Shown here in pieces: positions 1-5,190 of a stretch of DNA of 6,842 nt (position 1 is the stretch's first letter; each line of letters opens with the position of its first letter). The position numbers were made by a program, and so were the translations under genes. Source of the DNA: an uncultured Planctomycetales bacterium (GTDB taxonomy: Bacteria; Planctomycetota; Planctomycetia; Pirellulales; Thermoguttaceae); the NCBI GenBank assembly GCA_937889015.1, contig CALARR010000098.1, forward strand, positions 1 to 6,842, given 5' to 3'. The notes under the pieces were generated by a model. That model worked only from the letters and a program-made list of their open reading frames with translations. It had not been told where the DNA came from and searched no databases.

Positions 1-684
1 GCGAATCCGTCTGGTCTGGTAATCGACCCAACCCGAGTCGATGACGAGATTCTGCGACTGCAGGGTCTGCGACATCTGTTCAGGGGTGATGCCCAGTTCG
101 GAGAGTTGAGTGGTGGAGATATCGATGTAGATCCGTTTCTCCTGCACTCCCCACAAGTCGACCCGCGCCACGCCGGGAACGACGCTCAACTCCTTGCGCA
201 TGTCCTTTACGTACCGTTCCAATTCGGCGTAGTTGTAACCGTCGCTGCTGACGGCCAAGAGGAAGCCGAACACGTAGCCGAAGTCGTCGCCGACCTTGGG
301 CTGGCCAGCGCCGGGAGGCAGCGAGGGCTGGACGTCCTGGACCTTCTTGCGGAGCACGTCCCACACCTGCGGCAGCCGGTCGGACCAGTAATTGCTCTTG
401 ATGTCGACCTTGATGATCGACAGGCCGGGGCGGGAGTTGGAGTAGACATTCTTCAGCTCCACCATCTCCTGGAGCTTGGTTTCGATGCGGTCGGTGATTT
501 CCAGTTCCACCTGTTCGGCGCTGGCTCCCGGATAGGTTGTCGTGATGACTGCGGTCTTGACCGAGAACTCGGGGTCTTCCAACTGTCCGAGTTGAAGGTA
601 ACAGAAGACTCCGCCGACCAGGATCAGGAGGATTGCGAAATAGGTGATGGCGCGCTTGTCGATCGAAATCTGGGCGAGATTCAT
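1..684 (-). CDS. RND efflux transporter permease subunit, N-terminal part (runs off window)
   Basis: This is the inner-membrane, proton-driven pump of a tripartite RND efflux system. Only the first 228 residues are present; full-length members are about 1,000 residues or more. Seen: a short cytoplasmic N-terminus (MNLAQISIDKRAI), a first membrane helix at about residues 13-33, then family-typical stretches LEDPEF, TTYPGASAEQVE and PGVARVDLWG, which lie in the first periplasmic porter region. The ATG lies four bases after the stop of the adaptor gene, and AGGAAGGGAG within the end of that gene serves as ribosome binding site, so the two are translationally close and surely co-transcribed. The family is an RND multidrug-type (HAE-1-like) pump rather than a metal pump by general resemblance, but the proton-relay residues lie outside the window, so the substrate cannot be inferred. 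No outer-membrane TolC-type gene is visible; it may follow downstream. Confidence 0.96.
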   Translation of the reverse strand, partial: MNLAQISIDKRAITYFAILLILVGGVFCYLQLGQLEDPEFSVKTAVITTTYPGASAEQVELEITDRIETKLQEMVELKNVYSNSRPGLSIIKVDIKSNYWSDRLPQVWDVLRKKVQDVQPSLPPGAGQPKVGDDFGYVFGFLLAVSSDGYNYAELERYVKDMRKELSVVPGVARVDLWGVQEKRIYIDISTTQLSELGITPEQMSQTLQSQNLVIDSGWVDYQTRRIR

Positions 685-688
685 GGTG

Positions 689-1951
689 CTAGCGGCTCCC
701 TTCCTGGAGAATCGTGACCTCCTGGTTCTCGCGGAGCGAATGCACGCCCGCCGTGACCACCCACTCACCCGGCTGAAGTCCCTCGGTGACGGCGACTCCC
801 ACGGGCGTCAGGCTTCCGGTCTTGATCGTCCGGCGTGTGACCTTGTTCCCTGCCTGGGTCACGACCCACACGCAGTTCTGTTGATTCGCGTCGGCCGTGA
901 AGATCGCGCTGGGCGGCACGACGAGATTTCCACTGGAGGCCGACTGAAGCTCGTCGGGTTGCGCGCGGACGGTCGCCGCCATGCCCGGCAGGATCTGGGC
1001 ATCCTGGGGCTGTTCGATTTCGACCGTGACGGGATAGGTGCGCGTGGTTTGCGAGGCTTCGCTGCCGATCTTGGTGATCTGACCGGTGAACTCCCGGCCG
1101 GGGATGGCGTCGAAGCGGCACAGGGCCTTCTTGACCTGGGGCACGAGCGTGATGACGCTTTCGGGCACCTGGATGGTGACTTCGATCTTCGATACGTCCA
1201 ACAGTCGTACGACCGGCTGCTTGGCCTGGACGGTCTGATAATTGTCCACATAGCGCGCCGCCACGCTTCCGTCGAAGGGCGCTTGGAGCGTGGCGTAGTC
1301 CAGTTGGTTCTTGGCGTTCGCCACCGCCGCTTCGAGGGCCTTGATCTCGGCGCGCTTGGCCTCCAGGTCTTCGGGGCGCGCTCCTCGCAGGCCGATATTG
1401 AGATCTTCCTTGGCCTTGGTGATCTGGGCGGCGGTACGGTCTCGCCGGGCAAGACTCAGGTCGAAGGTCGACTGGGTGACCACTTTGGAAGGCAAGAGCT
1501 TGGCATTCCGCTCGTGTTCGGCCGAGGCCTGCTGATAGGAGGCCTCGGCCTCGGCCACCGCGGCCTTGAGTTGCTCGATTTCCTCCGGCCGAGCACCGCG
1601 TTCCATGGCGAGGAGGTTGGCCCGGGCGCGCTCGAGATTGCCCTGGTTACTATCCAAGGCGGCCTGGAAATCCTTGGGATCGATGGCGGCGATCACATCG
1701 CCCGTCTTGACCTTGGTGCCGACGTCGACTGGCAGCGAAACCAGGGGGCCCGCCACGCGGAACGAGAGATCGACTTCCTTTTTGGCGCTGGCCCGGCCGG
1801 GAAACTCCCGGCCCGCAACGGCTGTCAGGTCCCCGACCTTGATGGCGCGCACAGGTCGAACGGGCTCTGGTTGGGGAGCGGGCTTCCCGCATCCCGCCGC
1901 AAGAAGTAGCGCGAAGACACAAACGGAAGGTGCGAGCAGCTTTGCCGTCAT
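689..1951 (-). CDS. RND efflux periplasmic adaptor (membrane fusion protein), lipoprotein
   Basis: This protein bridges the RND pump to an outer-membrane channel. From the ATG at 1951 it has 420 residues, normal for the AcrA/HlyD-type family. Seen: a lipoprotein signal with lipobox LAAGC (Cys21), then a Pro-rich linker; a first half lipoyl domain at about 60-95 (FRVAGPLVSLPVDVGTKVKTG); a long charged alpha-hairpin coiled coil at about 97-218, in which the phrase RGARPE occurs twice; the second half lipoyl domain at about 217-252 (LQAPFDGSVAARYVDN); a beta-barrel at about 255-335; and a membrane-proximal domain to the end. The frame also permits a GTG at 1960, but AGGGAG abuts it and sits 8 bases before the ATG at 1951, so the ATG is preferred. 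It is the second gene of the ABM-adaptor-pump series and is almost contiguous with the pump gene. Confidence 0.96.
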   Translation of the reverse strand: MTAKLLAPSVCVFALLLAAGCGKPAPQPEPVRPVRAIKVGDLTAVAGREFPGRASAKKEVDLSFRVAGPLVSLPVDVGTKVKTGDVIAAIDPKDFQAALDSNQGNLERARANLLAMERGARPEEIEQLKAAVAEAEASYQQASAEHERNAKLLPSKVVTQSTFDLSLARRDRTAAQITKAKEDLNIGLRGARPEDLEAKRAEIKALEAAVANAKNQLDYATLQAPFDGSVAARYVDNYQTVQAKQPVVRLLDVSKIEVTIQVPESVITLVPQVKKALCRFDAIPGREFTGQITKIGSEASQTTRTYPVTVEIEQPQDAQILPGMAATVRAQPDELQSASSGNLVVPPSAIFTADANQQNCVWVVTQAGNKVTRRTIKTGSLTPVGVAVTEGLQPGEWVVTAGVHSLRENQEVTILQEGSR

Positions 1952-1959
1952 GGGGTTCA

Positions 1960-1965
1960 CTCCCT
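1960..1965 (-). promoter_or_regulatory. Ribosome binding site that decides the adaptor start
   Basis: AGGGAG on the minus strand lies 8 bases before the ATG at 1951 and directly overlaps the alternative GTG at 1960-1958. Standard Shine-Dalgarno spacing therefore selects the ATG. Confidence 0.6.
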
Positions 1966-2041
1966 TTTATTGGGCCCTGCCTGGCCAATGAACCGAGGGT
2001 CGGGCAGCGAAGGACAGGTTGGTCGCGGAAGCCCGGCTGTT

Positions 2042-2060
2042 CCGACCTTCCGTCGGTCGG
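2042..2060. other. Small inverted repeat in the ABM-adaptor gap
   Basis: CCGACC and GGTCGG flank a 7-base loop, giving a 6-bp GC-rich stem in the 164-base gap between the ABM stop and the adaptor start. No T-run follows on the minus strand, so it is not a convincing intrinsic terminator. It could be an mRNA processing or stability hairpin between the two genes. I see no clear promoter in this gap, which favours co-transcription of the ABM gene with the efflux genes. Confidence 0.3.
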
Positions 2061-2115
2061 CTGGAGCCATTAGCAACGAATAGTACTTTCAGTTCATCAG
2101 GTTACAGAGATTGAA

Positions 2116-2463
2116 TCAACAGGTCTCGGACTCGGGCCGGTTCGTGCTCAGGGCCGCGACCAGGAATTCGATTCCGCGGATCTGATCGATCGTGCTGAAA
2201 TCGACTTCGGGCGGTTCGACCGACATCTCGATGTACGGGAGCAACCTCCGAAATCGCGCGGAGCGGAGATGCTCTTCAAGGGCGGCTTCGGTGTCCCATT
2301 GCACGAGGTACATCAGCACATGGTTGTCTTCCACGTCCTGGACAATACGACAGGTTCGACATCCCTTGGAGACCTCCGTCGGACCCTTCAGACGGAGCAG
2401 GATGTCCAAGACCTCTTCGCGTTTGCCGGCAGGCGCCACGATTCGGAAGGAAGCTTGGATCAT
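2116..2463 (-). CDS. Antibiotic biosynthesis monooxygenase (ABM) domain protein
   Basis: A small 115-residue cytoplasmic protein of the dimeric alpha/beta ABM (YgiN/quinol-monooxygenase-like) family. Members include cofactor-independent oxygenases acting on quinols or polyketides, and also haem-degrading or non-catalytic forms. Seen: an opening beta strand (MIQASFRIVAPAGKREEVL), the helix, a Gly-Cys-x-x-Cys segment at about 34-38 (GCRTC) where many members have a GC-type turn, then LVQWDTEAALEEHLRS, the W-(x)n-E-x-H pattern typical of the fold, and a C-terminal tail with PPEVDF. AGGGG lies about 10 bases before the ATG. It is the first gene after the sigma-54-type promoter at 2588-2604 and precedes the adaptor and pump genes. 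Inference: it modifies or detoxifies the compound that the pump exports, or acts on a quinone under the same stress. The exact reaction cannot be read from sequence. Confidence 0.9.
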   Translation of the reverse strand: MIQASFRIVAPAGKREEVLDILLRLKGPTEVSKGCRTCRIVQDVEDNHVLMYLVQWDTEAALEEHLRSARFRRLLPYIEMSVEPPEVDFSTIDQIRGIEFLVAALSTNRPESETC

Positions 2464-2587
2464 CGTGCTTTAACCCCTGCCCCGCATGCTGCACGGCGGA
2501 AGACGGCCAGCGGCGTGAGCGGGCAGATATTCGGCCTGACCTTCTGGGACGGAAACGCGCGCGCTAGGGCCACCTGGCTGAAAGGCA

Positions 2588-2604
2588 AAGCAAGGGGTGT
2601 ACCG
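2588..2604 (-). promoter_or_regulatory. Sigma-54 (-24/-12) promoter for the ABM-efflux genes
   Basis: The minus strand reads CGGTACACCCCTTGCTT. The invariant GG (2603-2602) and GC (2591-2590) are separated by exactly 10 bases, and TTGC plus a following T fit the -12 box of consensus TGGCACG-N4-TTGCw. The -24 box departs from consensus at the first T and first C. Taking 2590 as -12 puts the start of transcription near 2578, about 115 bases before the ABM ATG. The same core occurs facing the other way at 4971-4986, differing at one of 16 positions, and a regulator palindrome lies about 108 bp upstream. The match alone is moderate; the duplicated architecture makes it persuasive. Confidence 0.75.
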
Positions 2605-2633
2605 TTGCCGAAAGAGTTGGGTGTGAAACGCGG

Positions 2634-2646
2634 TAAGGGCTTGATA
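2634..2646 (-). promoter_or_regulatory. Candidate IHF site between enhancer and promoter
   Basis: The minus strand reads TATCAAGCCCTTA, a 13/13 match to the enterobacterial IHF consensus WATCAANNNNTTR. It is centred near -62 relative to the predicted start, between the palindrome at 2703-2718 and the -24 box, where IHF bends DNA to let a sigma-54 activator touch polymerase. Whether this organism has an IHF with that specificity is unknown. Confidence 0.45.
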
Positions 2647-2702
2647 GGGAGCAGCTTGCGACAAACGCCGGCTAGCCGCCCCAGAAGCTGGAGTGGCGGG
2701 AT

Positions 2703-2718
2703 CTCCAAATTATTGGAG
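2703..2718. promoter_or_regulatory. Candidate activator-binding palindrome (UAS), efflux side
   Basis: CTCCAA-ATTA-TTGGAG is a perfect 6-bp inverted repeat starting just beyond the regulator stop codon. The core TCCAA-N4-TTGGA recurs at 4856-4869 in front of the divergent sigma-54-type promoter. Its centre is 108 bp upstream of the -24 GG, about -132 from the predicted start, a usual position for a sigma-54 enhancer. It could be taken for a terminator of the regulator gene, but no U-tract follows and the stem is short. Confidence 0.7.
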
Positions 2719-2724
2719 GTGCAG

Positions 2725-4716
2725 CTACGACATCTTGGAGGCGGGTCTCTCGCGTTTGATGCCGAGCCGCGCCATGCGCGCCTCCAAGGTGGTGGGCTTG
2801 AGTCCGAGGATCACGGCGGCGCCGCGTGCTCCGCGAATGCGCCAACCGGTCTGGTCCAGGGTCCGCAGGATTTGTGCGCGCTCGGTTTCTCGGAGCGTCA
2901 TGGGAGGGGGCGTTGCAGATTTCGCGACCAAGGGCAGTTCGACGCGCAGGGTGTCGCCCGTGGTGAGAATCATGGCGCGCTCGACGACGTTGCTGAGTTC
3001 GCGGACGTTGCCGGGCCAGGGGTACCGCTGGAGCTGCTCCATGGTCTTGCGGGGAATGCTCTTGATCGTCTTGCCCATGCGGCGGCCGATGTTTTCGACG
3101 AAGGCCCAGGCCAGCAGCGGGATGTCCTCACACCGTTCGCGGAGCGGGGGGACGTGGATCGGAAAGACATTCAGCCGGTGATACAGATCCGCGCGGAACT
3201 TGCCCTCGCGAAGGGCCTGCTCGAGGTTGCGATTTGTGGCCGCGATGATCCGCACATTGACCGTTACGGTTTCGGGGCTTCCCAAGCGTTCGAAGCGGCC
3301 GTCCTGCAGCACGCGCAGCAGCTTGGCCTGCAACTCGACGGGGAACTCGCCGATCTCGTCGAGGAACAGCGTCGAGCCGTCGGCGACAAAAAAGCGGCCG
3401 ACCTGTGCGGAAGCCGCGCCGGTGTAGGCCCCGGCCTCGCGTCCGAAAAGCTCGCTCTCGATCAAGGTAGCGGGCAGAGACGCGCAGTTGACGATGACCA
3501 TCGGCCGGTCTTTGCGGGCGCTGAGCTCGTGGATGGTCTGCGCCAGCAGTTCCTTTCCGGTCCCGGTCTCGCCGAGCAAGAGCACCGGCGTGTCGGTGGT
3601 CGCGACGCGTTCCGCTTCGGCGAGCACCGTCTTGAGAGCATCGCTTTGGCCGACAAGCCGTCCGTGCCGGTGCTGGAGAACCGCTTGCTCGCGCAAATAG
3701 TGGTTCTCCTGTTCGAGCCGGCGGCGGAGCTTCTGATTCTCGGCGAGTGCGGCGCGGAGGGTTTCGTCGGCCAACCGGCGTTGGAAAGCGCTGGCGAAGA
3801 CCTCTCCGATCAATTGCAGGCGGAATATGATCTCGTTCGGCCACACGCAGCGCTGTCGCAGAAAAGCAAAGGTGATTGCGCCCAGCACCGCGCCGCCAGC
3901 CTTGAGCGGAATGGCGATATTGGACTTGATGCCATGCGCCTCGCAGTAACGCCTTTCTTTATCGGCTTCCGGCGGCAGGTCTTCGGGAACGCGGCGCACG
4001 AAGACGGTCTTCCCGCAACGAATCTGCGCGATGTACCAGGGAAGCACCTCGTCCGCGGTCGCGTCCAAGGGGAACGGCTCACATCCGGGCACGGCGTAGG
4101 AGTGAGTCACCAAGACGCGATGCTTGTCTTTGGTAAGTTTGACCAGAGTGCTTCGATCGTTCCCGAGGAACTCCACAAGCACCTTCAGGCTGCCAGCGAT
4201 CATCTCGTCAAGTTGCGCGGGGGGCATGTTGACGAACGCACCCGAAAGGTCGCTCAGCAGTTTCTCGAACCGCAACCGTTCCTGAATGGCGGCCTCTGCC
4301 CGCTTGCGATCCGTAATGTCCAGCAGCGTGCCGACCAGCGCCGGTCGGCCACCATAGTCAATTCGCGATCCAAGGACCTCGACGTGGATCACCTTTCCAT
4401 CCTTGCGGAGACAGCGTGCCTCGTAGCGGACTGTCGCCGTGTCGCCGTTCAGGCGGCGGCGCATATTGTCTTGGACGAGGGCGTGGTCGTCGGGGTGTGT
4501 GAAGGCCAAAGGAGAGGCGTCTTTCCATTCGCTCGGCTCGCAAGCCAGCATCTGAGCCAGAGTCGGGTTGGCATAGCGGATGCGGCCGTCCTGAACGATA
4601 TAGATGCCCACCGGCGAGGCTTCGCACAAGATGCGGAAGCGGATTTCGCTTTCCTGCAGAGCCGTGTCCAGATCGCGGGCCTGGTGGAGAACGCGAGCCT
4701 TGGAGGTCTTGGCCAT
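2725..4716 (-). CDS. Sigma-54-dependent transcriptional activator with PAS and GAF sensor domains
   Basis: A bacterial enhancer-binding protein that uses ATP to open sigma-54 promoters. From ATG 4716 it has 663 residues. Seen in order: a PAS/PAC domain at about 22-140 (ILCEASPVGIYIVQDGRIRY, ending LLDITDRKRAE); a GAF domain at about 150-310; a short coiled coil at about 316-345; an AAA+ domain with Walker A GETGTGKE (382-389), the sigma-54 contact loop as GAYTGA (429-434) instead of the commoner GAFTGA, Walker B LFLDEIGE (450-457), arginine-finger region FRADLYHRLN (507-516) and sensor II PGNVREL (568-574); and a Fis-type helix-turn-helix at about 610-655 (GAAVILGLKPTTLEARM). There is no receiver domain, so direct ligand or redox sensing is more likely than phosphorylation. 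The frame stays open to an ATG at 4881, but AGGAG 6 bases before 4716 and regulatory motifs in the extension favour 4716. It lies between two matching sigma-54-type promoters, its probable targets. Confidence 0.95.
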   Translation of the reverse strand: MAKTSKARVLHQARDLDTALQESEIRFRILCEASPVGIYIVQDGRIRYANPTLAQMLACEPSEWKDASPLAFTHPDDHALVQDNMRRRLNGDTATVRYEARCLRKDGKVIHVEVLGSRIDYGGRPALVGTLLDITDRKRAEAAIQERLRFEKLLSDLSGAFVNMPPAQLDEMIAGSLKVLVEFLGNDRSTLVKLTKDKHRVLVTHSYAVPGCEPFPLDATADEVLPWYIAQIRCGKTVFVRRVPEDLPPEADKERRYCEAHGIKSNIAIPLKAGGAVLGAITFAFLRQRCVWPNEIIFRLQLIGEVFASAFQRRLADETLRAALAENQKLRRRLEQENHYLREQAVLQHRHGRLVGQSDALKTVLAEAERVATTDTPVLLLGETGTGKELLAQTIHELSARKDRPMVIVNCASLPATLIESELFGREAGAYTGAASAQVGRFFVADGSTLFLDEIGEFPVELQAKLLRVLQDGRFERLGSPETVTVNVRIIAATNRNLEQALREGKFRADLYHRLNVFPIHVPPLRERCEDIPLLAWAFVENIGRRMGKTIKSIPRKTMEQLQRYPWPGNVRELSNVVERAMILTTGDTLRVELPLVAKSATPPPMTLRETERAQILRTLDQTGWRIRGARGAAVILGLKPTTLEARMARLGIKRERPASKMS

Positions 4717-4722
4717 TCCACG

Positions 4723-4727
4723 CTCCT
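4723..4727 (-). promoter_or_regulatory. Ribosome binding site that decides the regulator start
   Basis: AGGAG on the minus strand is 6 bases upstream of the ATG at 4716 (MAKTSK...). The more distal in-frame ATG at 4881 shows no comparable site. The 55 residues between the two starts look unlike a folded domain and precede the PAS domain. Confidence 0.65.
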
Positions 4728-4818
4728 GGACCGCTGGATCGACGGCGGTACCGGACTGATCGACGAGTTCCCGATGGCAGGACTTGCACCGAGCGTGCGT
4801 GTGGGACGAGTTGGAATC

Positions 4819-4824
4819 ATTATA
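4819..4824 (-). promoter_or_regulatory. Candidate -10 box (TATAAT) for the regulator gene
   Basis: The minus strand reads a perfect TATAAT about 100 bases before the regulator ATG at 4716. No good -35 hexamer is visible 16-18 bases upstream, so the promoter would be weak or activator-assisted. Predicted transcription start is near 4812, which places the palindrome at 4856-4869 at about -44 to -57, where a bound regulator could influence its own expression. Confidence 0.35.
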
Positions 4825-4855
4825 GCCAGTCAGGGTGCCGGTATCGCGGAAAATA

Positions 4856-4869
4856 TCCAATATATTGGA
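4856..4869. promoter_or_regulatory. Candidate activator-binding palindrome (UAS), secreted-protein side
   Basis: TCCAATATATTGGA is a perfect 14-base palindrome. Read toward its promoter with the following G it matches the efflux-side copy at 13 of 15 positions (TCCAATAwwTTGGAG). Its centre is 109 bp upstream of the GG of the -24/-12 promoter at 4970-4986, against 108 bp at the other copy. It lies between the divergent regulator and SgcJ-type genes, upstream of both. Confidence 0.7.
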
Positions 4870-4969
4870 GTCGCTTAGCATCGTCGACCGCCGACTGATA
4901 CGTAGGGGCGGCGGCGTAAGAGGTTATGTGAAAGCAGGTTACGCGCTTCGGCCGTTCGGTCGAGAGCTT

Positions 4970-4986
4970 TGGTACACTCCTTGCTT
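4970..4986 (+). promoter_or_regulatory. Sigma-54 (-24/-12) promoter for the secreted-protein genes
   Basis: The plus strand reads TGGTACACTCCTTGCTT. GG (4971-4972) and GC (4983-4984) are 10 bases apart; TGG, the A and C of the -24 box, and TTGCT of the -12 box fit consensus TGGCACG-N4-TTGCw. The predicted start is near 4996, leaving a leader of about 195 bases before the ATG at 5191. The core matches the efflux-side promoter at 15 of 16 positions. A degenerate IHF-like string lies at 4917-4929 (TAAGAGGTTATGT) but is too weak to call. Confidence 0.78.
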
Positions 4987-5031
4987 GAGAAGAACGCGTC
5001 CCAGAACGGCCGCAGCCAGCCTGGGTGGCCG

Positions 5032-5046
5032 GGTGGCTGTGCCACC
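5032..5046 (+). other. Hairpin in the long leader of the SgcJ-type gene
   Basis: GGTGGC-TGT-GCCACC is a perfect 6-bp stem with a 3-base loop, about 36 bases into the predicted transcript. No U-run follows, so it is not a terminator. A further 10-base palindrome AGGCCGGCCT lies at 5113-5122. The rest of the leader (to 5190) shows only the ribosome binding site AAGGAG at 5179-5184. The hairpin might affect mRNA stability or be one copy of a dispersed REP-like element; the window has only one copy. Confidence 0.3.
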
Positions 5047-5190
5047 AAGCTAACGCAGGTTCATTGGGTGTCAGAAAGGAAATGGCATCGCCGTCGGGGC
5101 CGTGGCCCTGGAAGGCCGGCCTCCCGATGGTGGGCCTCACGGCATTGCTGAGCTGAGACGCAATAGGTTCCTAACACGAAGGAGACAGGC

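Noticed and set aside
106..717. Plus-strand open frame of 203 codons at the left edge
   Set aside because: It is antisense to a clearly conserved RND permease N-terminus.
644..1909. Plus-strand open frame of 421 codons opposite the adaptor gene
   Set aside because: The minus strand encodes a full adaptor lipoprotein; the plus-strand translation has no recognisable family features.
2063..2080. Second sigma-54 promoter before the adaptor gene, from TTGC on the minus strand at 2076-2073
   Set aside because: The position of the invariant -24 GG holds GT, and no palindrome lies upstream.
2703..2718. Intrinsic terminator after the regulator gene
   Set aside because: The stem is only 6 bp, AT-containing and without a U-tract; the same motif recurs before another promoter, so an operator explains it better.
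2269..4878. Very long plus-strand open frame (869 codons) opposite the regulator
   Set aside because: It mirrors a clear PAS-GAF-AAA+-HTH protein with intact motifs; its own translation shows no domain. A by-product of GC-rich codon usage.
5082..5156. Leader peptide of 24 codons upstream of the SgcJ-type gene
   Set aside because: The AGGA is only about one base from the ATG and the peptide has no attenuator-like codon run; not enough to call a gene.
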